This document shows, piece after piece, positions 14,223 to 20,935 of a stretch of 23,040 bases of DNA. Below the pieces are notes generated by a model. That model made no database searches, had not been told where the DNA came from, and saw nothing but the letters and a program-made list of their open reading frames with translations. Within the stretch, counting starts at the first letter, position 1, and the number at the start of each line of letters is the position of its first letter. The DNA is taken from assembly GCA_045616225.1 (NCBI GenBank), contig JAZLGI010000013.1, positions 1 through 23,040 of the forward strand. Direction: 5' to 3'. The DNA comes from JAZLGI01 sp045616225 (GTDB lineage Bacteria > Spirochaetota > Spirochaetia > Sphaerochaetales > Sphaerochaetaceae). The translations under genes were made by a program, and so were the position numbers.

Positions 14223-15641
14223 ATGAAAGATGCATTATTTGTAGGACGTAAGAAAGAACTTGAATTTTTGGATTCTCTTTACAATTCAAAAAAGTTTGAA
14301 ATGCTTATCGTTCATGGTAGAAGAAGAGTAGGTAAATCATATTTACTGAGTCATTTTGCAAGTTTACATGCAGAAAACTCCGTTTTTTTTGCAGCAGATA
14401 AGTCCTCTGAAAAAAACAATGTAAGGAACTTTTGTTCTTCTCTTGATGCAGTGCTTCATTGCGGAGATTATCTAAAATCATTTCAAACGTGGAATGATGT
14501 TTATTCATTTTTTGATAAATATGAATCAAACAAAAGACTGGTTCTGATAATAGATGAATTCACATACCTTTTTTCTTCTGATTCTGCATTTGATACAAGG
14601 TTACAAAATGCTATAGACAATATATTCAGAAAGAAGAACATTTTTCTTATACTTTGCGGTTCGGAAGTGTCTGTGATAGAAGATATCATAGATAATTCAT
14701 CAAAACCGCTCTATGGAAGAAAAACGGCAGAAATTAAGTTGTTGCCTTTTGATTTCAAAGAAGCATCGGAATTCTACCCAAATTATAATCCGGAGCAAAA
14801 ACTCATAGCATATTCTGTTTTGGGCGGGATACCTTTATATCTTTCTTTATTTGATGATAGGTTGAGTATTGAGGAAAATATAATAAAAAACTGTCTTGTT
14901 CCTACCGGCTATCTTTTTAATGAAGTTGATACGTTATTACGAATGGAATTAAAGGAAATATATTTTTACAGGGAAATCCTTTATGCTATCGGCGCAGAAT
15001 CATCTGATTTTGGAGATATTAAAAACAAGATAGATGAAGACTCAGCCAAAATTGCTAAGTATTTAAGAGTTCTTATAGATTTAGGTCTGGTAAAAAAAGA
15101 GATTCCGTGCGGAGAAAAGGCAAAATCAAGAAATACGTTGTACTCTATATGTGACAACTATTTTTCTTTCTATTTTACTTTCATTTATAAGTACAGAAGC
15201 ATGTTGAACGGCCTTATATCTCCTCAAAAATTTTTTGAAAATAAGATAACAAAAGAAACACTTATGGCTTTTGTAGGGCATAGATTTGAAAATGTATGTG
15301 AAACTTATCTCAAGGAATTATTCTACAACGGCAAGATGCATTTTTTTGCAGAAAATTTAGGAAGATGGTGGGGAAGTAATCCAGTTTTGAAAAGAGCTGA
15401 AGAGATAGACTTGGTAGCTTACAATGAGGAAAATGTTCTAATTTGCGAATGTAAATGTACCGAACAGCCATTTGATGAAAAAGAACTGAGAAATCTTCAA
15501 GATTCTTCTTTATGTTTTGAAGGTAAAACAAAATGGTTCATGATCTTTTCAAAAAATGGTGTTTCTCAAGGAGTGTCAAAGATTATTGCGGATAAGCCGG
15601 AATACTATATCATTGATTTAAATCAGCTTTATCAACTCTGA
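14223..15641 (+). CDS. AAA ATPase with C-terminal DUF234 nuclease-like domain
   Basis: The 472-residue protein begins at ATG 14223 (GGAG at 14210-14213); an in-frame TTG at 14208 would add five residues but overlaps that site. The N-terminal half is a STAND/AAA-type ATPase of the 'archaeal ATPase' family: 'FVGRKKELEFL' (6-16), Walker A GRRRVGKS (32-39), Walker B LVLIIDEF (106-113), a sensor-like 'LILCGSE' and 'LGGIPLYLSLF'. A winged-helix region follows (about 235-300). The C-terminal domain, DUF234-like, contains D396 and E409-x-K411 (EIDLVAYNEENVLICECKC), the PD-(D/E)XK core, so it may bind or cut nucleic acid. Its biological role is unknown. It is a single-gene unit with no antitoxin-like partner seen. 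Confidence 0.85.
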   Translation: MKDALFVGRKKELEFLDSLYNSKKFEMLIVHGRRRVGKSYLLSHFASLHAENSVFFAADKSSEKNNVRNFCSSLDAVLHCGDYLKSFQTWNDVYSFFDKYESNKRLVLIIDEFTYLFSSDSAFDTRLQNAIDNIFRKKNIFLILCGSEVSVIEDIIDNSSKPLYGRKTAEIKLLPFDFKEASEFYPNYNPEQKLIAYSVLGGIPLYLSLFDDRLSIEENIIKNCLVPTGYLFNEVDTLLRMELKEIYFYREILYAIGAESSDFGDIKNKIDEDSAKIAKYLRVLIDLGLVKKEIPCGEKAKSRNTLYSICDNYFSFYFTFIYKYRSMLNGLISPQKFFENKITKETLMAFVGHRFENVCETYLKELFYNGKMHFFAENLGRWWGSNPVLKRAEEIDLVAYNEENVLICECKCTEQPFDEKELRNLQDSSLCFEGKTKWFMIFSKNGVSQGVSKIIADKPEYYIIDLNQLYQL

Positions 15642-15706
15642 ACAAAATCTTCATAGGTGTACTGTTTAATAAGTGTGAAAGGAGAAGCACCGACAAGTAC
15701 CTTGGT

Positions 15707-15790
15707 TGCGTATAATCAACAATTCGGGTCTTTTGAACACTGCGTATAATCAACAAATAATACTTGTTTGACATTGCGCATAATCAACAA
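15707..15790. repeat. Three direct 16-bp repeats with an exact 34-bp period
   Basis: TGCGTATAATCAACAA occurs at 15707-15722 and 15741-15756, and as TGCGCATAATCAACAA at 15775-15790. Starts are exactly 34 bp apart, and the two 18-bp gaps are unrelated except for a TTGAAC/TTGACA-like sequence near the 3' end of each. The core TTGCGTATAATCAA is itself a partial dyad (10 of 14 positions). The third copy fills the spacer of the candidate promoter of the second ATPase. The array stops just before that gene, so it looks like a set of operator sites or an element-specific recognition array. Confidence 0.75.
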
Positions 15791-15797
15791 ATATGAT
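15768..15797 (+). promoter_or_regulatory. Candidate promoter of the second AAA ATPase, built around a repeat copy
   Basis: A perfect TTGACA -35 box (15768-15773) and TATGAT -10 box (15792-15797) are 18 bp apart. The spacer is almost entirely the third copy of the 34-bp-period repeat. A protein bound to the repeat would therefore occlude RNA polymerase. Confidence 0.6.
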
Positions 15798-15838
15798 ATT
15801 TTAGTCTTGGAAATTGCTGGTAATTTGGAGATTTGGTA

Positions 15839-17197
15839 ATGATACTTCAAAGAAAAATTTATGAAAAACTTCTAGAATGGAAACAAGAATGCAAAGGAAC
15901 TAAAGCTCTTTTAATTGAAGGTGCAAGACGTATAGGTAAAAGTACAGTTGCTGAAGAATTTGCAAAAAACGAATATTCAACCTACCTGATTATTGACTTT
16001 GCAAAAAAAGATAAAGAAGTAGAAAGTTATTTTGAAAAGTACCTGAACAACTTGGATAATCTGTTTATGTTGCTGCAGGCACACTATGGGGTAACTTTCA
16101 AGGAAAGAAACACTCTGATAGTTTTTGATGAAGTTCAGATGTTTCCACAGGCCAGAGCTGCTATCAAGTATTTGGTTGCAGACGGCAGGTATGATTACTT
16201 GGAGACCGGTTCCCTTATTTCTATCAAGGAAAATGTAAAAAACATTGTTATTCCTTCCGAAGAACGTCACATAAGTATGTATCCCATGGATTTTGAAGAA
16301 TTTTCTTTAGCACTTGGAGAAGAAGAACTGCTGAAGTATATAAAAAAATGTTTTGAAGAAAAAACACCGCTGGAAAGAGGACTTCACGACAAGGCCATGC
16401 TGTTGTTCAAGCAATATCTTTTGGTAGGAGGAATGCCGAAAGCGGTTGTTGCATATTTGGAAAACCATAAAAGTTTTGAAAAAGCCGACATTGAGAAACG
16501 CGATATTCTCTCTCTTTACAGAGAAGATATTATGAAAATCAATGCACAATACAGAAGCAAAGTTCTTGCAATATATGATCAGATTCCTGCATTACTGTCC
16601 AAGCATGAAAAGCGGGTAGTTTTTAAAGATATTACAGATGGTACTTATGCAGATAGATATGAAGAAACGTTCTATTGGCTATCTGATTCTATGATTTCCA
16701 ATGAGTGTTTTCTATGTTCTGATCCTAATGTTGGGCTTTCTCTTAATGAAGAACGTTCTTATATCAAATGTTATCTGAGTGATACTGGACTATTGGTAAG
16801 CCACGCATTTGATGAAAATGCTCTATTAAAAGAAGAAGTTTACAAGCAAATTCTTACAGATAAGTTATCACTAAACGAAGGAATGCTGTTTGAGAATGCC
16901 ATTGCTCAGATGCTTGTAGCCAATGGTCATAAGCTTTATTTCTATACTCACTATTCCAAGGAAAAACATAGAAATGATATTGAGATAGACTTCTTGATTT
17001 CAAACAATGATAAATTGCATTATAAAGTTTTTCCTATAGAGGTAAAGTCTTCAAAAAAATATACAACTGTTTCATTGAACAGATTTAAGGAAAGGTTCAA
17101 AAGCAGGATTGGAGAATGTTTTGTCATTCACCCGAAAAATTTGACTTATAGGGATGAAGTTCTTTGTATTCCTCCTTATATGGCCTGGCTCCTGTAG
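15839..17197 (+). CDS. AAA ATPase with C-terminal DUF4143-like nuclease-fold domain
   Basis: The 452-residue protein starts at ATG 15839 behind GGAG at 15827-15830; a TTG at 15833 is less well placed. The N terminus is an AAA ATPase: Walker A GARRIGKST (28-36), Walker B LIVFDE (93-98) with the family phrase 'DEVQMFPQARAAIKYLVADG', a sensor-like 'ETGSLIS' and 'MYPMDFEEFSLALG'. The C-terminal part, beginning near 'NEGMLFENAIAQML', resembles DUF4143 and keeps a complete PD-(D/E)XK core: D384 in EIDFLI and E401-x-K403 in PIEVKSSK. The family is widespread in host-associated bacteria, often in many copies per genome; its function is not established. It is a lone gene preceded by the three-copy repeat. 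Confidence 0.85.
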   Translation: MILQRKIYEKLLEWKQECKGTKALLIEGARRIGKSTVAEEFAKNEYSTYLIIDFAKKDKEVESYFEKYLNNLDNLFMLLQAHYGVTFKERNTLIVFDEVQMFPQARAAIKYLVADGRYDYLETGSLISIKENVKNIVIPSEERHISMYPMDFEEFSLALGEEELLKYIKKCFEEKTPLERGLHDKAMLLFKQYLLVGGMPKAVVAYLENHKSFEKADIEKRDILSLYREDIMKINAQYRSKVLAIYDQIPALLSKHEKRVVFKDITDGTYADRYEETFYWLSDSMISNECFLCSDPNVGLSLNEERSYIKCYLSDTGLLVSHAFDENALLKEEVYKQILTDKLSLNEGMLFENAIAQMLVANGHKLYFYTHYSKEKHRNDIEIDFLISNNDKLHYKVFPIEVKSSKKYTTVSLNRFKERFKSRIGECFVIHPKNLTYRDEVLCIPPYMAWLL

Positions 17198-17577
17198 GAA
17201 GCTTAAGCAAAAACCAGAAATAAAAGTCCACAAAAATCCGAAATGAGAGTAGGGGTGTTTTTGAATATTAAACCTCATGGTATGTGTTTTTAAGTTTTAT
17301 TTCCGAAAAATAATAACTATTGGTTCTTTACAAATAAATAATAGGAATTTCTAAACTTGGTATGCACAAGATACTTTTCACTTCTAAATAACAAATCCAT
17401 ATTTAATCCTTCTCACAGGTTATTATTGATTAAAATGTCGTGTTATCAATACCAAAACTGAAAAAATAGCAAAAGTGGTATCCATAAAGCATGTTTAAAC
17501 AAAAGGATGCATTTCTGTTAAGGCTGTAGGAGTGGAGAAAGTTAATAGCTAAATCATTATTAAATGGAAGAAATGAT
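17198..17577. other. 380-bp AT-rich intergenic region between convergent ATPase genes
   Basis: No convincing gene, tRNA or promoter is seen. Only short spurious reading frames occur. One 8-bp inverted repeat, AAATCATT / AATGATTT (17551-17558 with 17572-17579), lies at the end of the minus-strand ATPase gene and may be a weak transcript end, but it has no T tract. A GGTAT motif recurs without a clear pattern. Confidence 0.5.
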
Positions 17578-18897
17578 TTAACTGTTCGTTACATCGTTGT
17601 CCAATAAGAAGTTTATTAAACCAATGACAAGGTATCCTTTTCCATTGTAATAAGGTTTAGCCAGTCCATAAGTTATGATAATTTTCTTAAAAGAATCATC
17701 CAACTGATCTAAAGACTTTTCTTCCTGCTGTTTTTTTGCTTCATCTTCAATAGAAAAGGCAGACTGAATGTAATAACGTAAAGATCCCTTATTTGCTACA
17801 AAGTCCACTTCAAGGTTTTTCTTTGAGTAAGATCCTGCTTTATTCAATTCATACTTTTCGACGGCTCCAACATCAACATTAAAACCTCGGTATAAAAGTT
17901 CGTTGTATATCAGATTTTCCATCAAATGTGTTTTCTCAACTTGGCGGAATTGAAGAATTGCATTTCTTATTCCAAGATCAGAAAAATAGTATTTACAAGG
18001 AGAAGCAATGTATTTTCTGCCTTTCACGTTGTATCGATTTGCTTTTGATATAACAAAAGCATCTTTCATCAAAGAAAGATACCTTGAAACAGTATTGTTT
18101 GAGATATTGCTGTTTTCTTTTGATTTAAAGGTATTAACTATTTTTTTTGTATTGGTTAAAGAACCGATAGAAGAGGAAACTATCTCCGAGAGTACATTAA
18201 ATTCGCTTTCATGTTTTATTTTGCCATGTTCGATAATATCTCTTGCATATATTGTTTTGTATCCGGACAAAAGATATTTTTCTTTTTGCTCATCTGAAGC
18301 AGAAAGTACACATAGCGGAAGCCCTCCGTACCTTAGGTAATTATCAAGGGCCTCTGTCTTATCTCCTCCAAAAGCATCGTATATTTCTTTAAAGGTCAGT
18401 GGATACAAATTAATAATATCTCCTCGGCCTCTGAATTCAGTTGCTATATCTGATGATAGAAATTTTGAATTACTGCCTGTTACGTATACATCATAATTTT
18501 CATAGTTTAGAAATCCGTTTAATGTTCCGGCAAAGTTTTCCAGGTTTTGTACTTCGTCCAGCAAAAGATAATAATTGCCTTTTGCTTTTGTTTTATCCTT
18601 TATGAAGGCTCTGAACTTCTTGGAATTTACAACAAAAGAATCTTTTGTTCCTTTAATATGAATTTTGGTGGGCTCATCCGGAAAATACGAATCAAGATTG
18701 TCTATGTCTCCATCAAAGTCAAAAGCAAATGAAATAATATGGCTTTCCTTTATTCCTTTGTTGCCCAAATATTCACGGAAGATTTTATTTAAAAGGTAGG
18801 ATTTACCGCATCTTCGTATTCCGGTTACAATCTTAATCATGTGATTGTTTTCTGCACTTATCAGCTCTTTTAGTTGCTTTTCACGGGTAAATTCCAT
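17578..18897 (-). CDS. AAA ATPase, AAA_14 / DUF4143 type
   Basis: The 439-residue protein begins at 18897, with GGAG (18904-18907 on the minus strand) 6 nt before the ATG. It shows Walker A GIRRCGKS (26-33), Walker B YYLLLDEVQ (109-117), the sensor-like 'VTGSNSKFLSSD' (139-150) and the family phrase 'TEFRGRGDIINLYPLTFKEI' (153-172). A winged-helix region ('SNNTVSRYLSLMKDAFVI') leads to the DUF4143 part with 'YFSDLGIRNAIL', 'ENLIYNELLYRG' and 'LEVDFVA' (D365). The usual E-x-K of the nuclease core reads Q378-x-A380 (YIQSA), so it is probably not a catalytic nuclease. It lies convergent to the second ATPase and is only distantly similar to it. Confidence 0.88.
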   Translation of the reverse strand: MEFTREKQLKELISAENNHMIKIVTGIRRCGKSYLLNKIFREYLGNKGIKESHIISFAFDFDGDIDNLDSYFPDEPTKIHIKGTKDSFVVNSKKFRAFIKDKTKAKGNYYLLLDEVQNLENFAGTLNGFLNYENYDVYVTGSNSKFLSSDIATEFRGRGDIINLYPLTFKEIYDAFGGDKTEALDNYLRYGGLPLCVLSASDEQKEKYLLSGYKTIYARDIIEHGKIKHESEFNVLSEIVSSSIGSLTNTKKIVNTFKSKENSNISNNTVSRYLSLMKDAFVISKANRYNVKGRKYIASPCKYYFSDLGIRNAILQFRQVEKTHLMENLIYNELLYRGFNVDVGAVEKYELNKAGSYSKKNLEVDFVANKGSLRYYIQSAFSIEDEAKKQQEEKSLDQLDDSFKKIIITYGLAKPYYNGKGYLVIGLINFLLDNDVTNS

Positions 18898-18921
18898 TTT
18901 TGTCTCCTTCTTTCCGATTAA

Positions 18922-18950
18922 AATCTACCATAACTTGTGAGCTTTTCCAA
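18922..18950 (-). promoter_or_regulatory. Candidate promoter of the minus-strand ATPase
   Basis: On the minus strand TTGGAA (18945-18950) and TAGATT (18922-18927) are 17 bp apart, each matching four of six consensus positions. The predicted transcript would carry a short leader containing the GGAG site. The -35 box directly abuts the 52-bp palindrome at 18951-19002. Confidence 0.45.
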
Positions 18951-19002
18951 TAATCTAACTGAAATATTTTGTGAGTACACGCAAGTTATTTCATTTAGAT
19001 TA
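18951..19002. repeat. 52-bp imperfect palindrome upstream of the minus-strand ATPase
   Basis: Two 26-nt arms (18951-18976 and 18977-19002) are inverted copies matching at 21 of 26 positions, with two further mismatches that could pair as G-U in RNA. The outer 17 nt are strongest: TAATCTAACTGAAATAT versus the inverted TAATCTAAATGAAATAA. The inner part, TTGTGAGTACACGCAA, shares the same symmetry centre (between 18976 and 18977) with GTAC at the middle. The element lies immediately upstream of the candidate -35 box. It may be a regulator binding site, a recombination/resolution site or the remains of a small inverted-repeat element. Confidence 0.75.
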
Positions 19003-19014
19003 ACTACATTTTTT

Positions 19015-19095
19015 AAGCTTTATCCAGTTGTTCTCATTTTTTGTGTTTGATACTGATATCTTCTGAGTGAAGTGTTTTGACAGTTGATAAAGCTT
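19015..19095. repeat. 10-bp inverted repeat with 61-bp spacing
   Basis: AAGCTTTATC (19015-19024) and GATAAAGCTT (19086-19095) are perfect inverted copies. The right arm is followed by a T run (T6 at 19094-19099), so on the + strand it could end a transcript, but the loop is long. Both arms are flanked by an (A/C)CAGTTG-like sequence. It could be the ends of a tiny lost insertion. The role is uncertain. Confidence 0.4.
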
Positions 19096-19112
19096 TTTTC
19101 ATTCATCTGCAT

Positions 19113-19241
19113 TTGACCTCCCCATACAGGACATTTACCTACAAGAAAGTTTTTATTTCACTTATTACATTTATCTTGGTGTTTCTTTGTATTTCCTGTT
19201 CTGATAATCCTGAAAAGCTTGTTAACAACAAGGTAGATTGA
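19113..19241 (+). pseudogene. Remnant of a lipoprotein gene (signal peptide only)
   Basis: In one frame the DNA encodes KKVFISLITFILVFLCISC followed by SDNPEKLVNNKVD and a TGA stop at 19239-19241. This has the lysine start, a hydrophobic core and a terminal cysteine with small neighbours (L-C-I-S-C), which is the shape of a spirochaetal lipoprotein signal peptide. The mature part is only about 14 residues. There is no ATG and no ribosome binding site; the only start is TTG at 19113. I read this as the decayed 5' end of a lipoprotein gene next to der, though a functional tiny lipoprotein cannot be excluded. Confidence 0.4.
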
Positions 19242-19297
19242 ATCTTGTTCCAGCCCAATCTCTTTATACTTTTGCTTTTTTTTGTTATATTCGGCCT

Positions 19298-20830
19298 ATG
19301 AAGAGTGTAGTAATAATAGGTCGTCCTAATGTAGGAAAATCAACATTGTTTAACAGGCTCGTTGGAAAGAGAAGGGCAATTACAGACCCAACTCCGGGAG
19401 TTACAAGAGATCCTATTTCTGAAAAGTGGATTCTTGGCGGGCATGCAGTTAATCTTACAGACAGCGGTGGAATAAAACTTGATTTGGAAGGCTTTGATGA
19501 GCTTGTTTCAAAAAAAAGTCTGTCTCTTCTTGATGGAGCAGATGCTATTATTTTTCTCATGGAATGTACTTCTGTTACTCCGGAAGATCAAATGTTGTTA
19601 AAACGTCTTCGGCCGTATACAGATAAAATAGTACTTACAATAAACAAAATAGATGATCCTACAAGAGAAGACCTTATTTGGAACTATTTTTCTTTTGGCT
19701 ATCAAAGAATTGTAGGTATTTCTTCTTCCCATGGTCTTGGAATTGATGTTCTTGAAGAAACACTTTTGGGAATGCTTGATTTAGATGATGAAACAGATTC
19801 TGCAACAGATTTGCAGGAAGAAGAAGATAAACATAGTTTAAAACTTGCAGTTTTGGGAAAGCCAAATACCGGAAAGAGTACTTTGACAAATCTTCTTACG
19901 GGAGAAGACCTTTCTATAGTTAGTCCAATTGCAGGTACAACTAGAGATGTTGTAAAAGGAAGTTTCAGATATAAGGGAACAGATTTTACAATTCTTGATA
20001 CTGCGGGAATCAGAAGAAAAGCAAAGGTTGAAGAAGATGTAGAGTATTATTCTGTAAACAGAGCAATAAAGACAATAGATGAAGCAGATGTCGTTCTTTT
20101 GGTAGTTGATTCTGTTGAAGGTCTTGCAGAACAGGATAAAAAGATTGCCAACTTAATTGTCAGAAGAGGTAAGGGAGTTGTTATTGTTCTCAATAAAATA
20201 GATCTTCTTTCAGGTCTTGCCAATGAGCAACAGGCTCTTGAAGACAGAGTAAGATTTTTGTTTCCTATACTGAATTTTGCACCGATTGAGTTTATAAGTG
20301 CTGCAAAAGCAAAAAATATAGACATAATGTTGGATACTGTTCTAAAAGTATATGCTCAACTTCAAAAGCGCACAGATACGGCAGTATTAAATGAAGCTCT
20401 GAAAGTTTGGGGAGAAGCATACCAGCCGCCAAGAGGGTCAGAAGGGCATTATAAGGTTTATTATGGAACTCAGATTTCTGCTTCTCCTGTTAAATTTCTT
20501 TTCTTTATCAATAGAAAGAAAGATTTTCCGCAAGTTTATGTTCAGTATCTTAAAAACTGCATAAGAAAGGACTTGGGATTCAAACTCGTTCCAATAGAAA
20601 TAGATTTGAGAGAACGTGAAAGAAGTGTAAGTAATCACAAGCTTGGTCAAAACACGAAGGTCAAGAGTTCTAAAACGCAAGACTTAAAGAAGGCTCAAAA
20701 GCCCGATAAAGTTCAAGCAAAAGGCGGAAAAGCCAAAGCTGTTCCAAAAGCTAAAAAGGTTGGTGCCAAGGCAAAGGCCAAAGCGGTGCAGGAGCAAAAG
20801 ACCAGATTTACAGCTAAGAAGTCCAGATAA
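19298..20830 (+). CDS. der: GTPase Der (EngA), ribosome assembly factor
   Basis: Der has two tandem GTPase domains and a KH-like domain and is essential for 50S maturation. From ATG 19298 the product is 510 residues. GTPase 1 has GRPNVGKS (8-15), DSGG (55-58) and NKID (116-119); GTPase 2 has GKPNTGKS (187-194), DTAGIRRKAKV (234-244) and NKID (299-302). The KH-like domain spans about 371-440, ending 'PIEIDLRERE'. A further 70 residues (441-510) form a Lys/Ala-rich low-complexity tail not typical of the family. No Shine-Dalgarno is visible before the ATG; a TATATT at 19286-19291 ends 6 nt upstream, so the mRNA may be leaderless. An upstream in-frame start at 19238 would add 20 unconserved residues. 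Confidence 0.96.
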   Translation: MKSVVIIGRPNVGKSTLFNRLVGKRRAITDPTPGVTRDPISEKWILGGHAVNLTDSGGIKLDLEGFDELVSKKSLSLLDGADAIIFLMECTSVTPEDQMLLKRLRPYTDKIVLTINKIDDPTREDLIWNYFSFGYQRIVGISSSHGLGIDVLEETLLGMLDLDDETDSATDLQEEEDKHSLKLAVLGKPNTGKSTLTNLLTGEDLSIVSPIAGTTRDVVKGSFRYKGTDFTILDTAGIRRKAKVEEDVEYYSVNRAIKTIDEADVVLLVVDSVEGLAEQDKKIANLIVRRGKGVVIVLNKIDLLSGLANEQQALEDRVRFLFPILNFAPIEFISAAKAKNIDIMLDTVLKVYAQLQKRTDTAVLNEALKVWGEAYQPPRGSEGHYKVYYGTQISASPVKFLFFINRKKDFPQVYVQYLKNCIRKDLGFKLVPIEIDLRERERSVSNHKLGQNTKVKSSKTQDLKKAQKPDKVQAKGGKAKAVPKAKKVGAKAKAKAVQEQKTRFTAKKSR

Positions 20831-20875
20831 AACACTTTACAAATAACAAGTAATATATTAAACTTCAAAAATAGG

Positions 20876-20926
20876 GAACAAAGACATTTTTATGGGAACA
20901 TAGGAAGTTTTTGTTCTTTTTTTTTT
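20876..20926 (+). terminator. Rho-independent terminator after der, abutting the next gene's ribosome binding site
   Basis: A 10-bp stem GAACAAAGAC / GTTTTTGTTC (20876-20885 with 20907-20916, one G-U pair) with a 21-nt loop is followed by ten T (20917-20926). The T tract runs directly into the GAGG (20927-20930) ribosome binding site of the next gene. It fits termination of der, and it could also act as an attenuator for the downstream gene. Confidence 0.7.
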
Positions 20927-20935
20927 GAGGTGCGT

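Noticed and set aside
15707..15790. CRISPR array
   Set aside because: Only three copies, the repeat is 16 bp and the gaps 18 bp, both too short for known arrays; no cas gene is near, and the third copy lies inside a promoter.
14223..17197. Two-gene toxin-antitoxin or restriction operon
   Set aside because: The two + strand ATPases are separated by about 200 bp with a separate promoter for the second; no methyltransferase or small antitoxin-like gene is present.
17198..17577. tRNA or small RNA gene in the long intergenic region
   Set aside because: No cloverleaf, anticodon arm or conserved T-loop sequence could be seen, and there is no promoter-terminator pair around a candidate.
17551..17579. 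Terminator for the minus-strand ATPase
   Set aside because: The AAATCATT/AATGATTT stem is AT-only and no T tract follows on the minus strand; kept only as a remark in the intergenic entry.
14160..19002. Insertion sequence or composite transposon carrying the ATPases
   Set aside because: No transposase or integrase was found, and the inverted repeats present are single palindromes rather than matching ends of the island.
19238..19297. Longer Der starting at 19238
   Set aside because: The 20 added residues are not part of the family, while MKSVVIIGRPNVGKST at 19298 is the standard Der N terminus.
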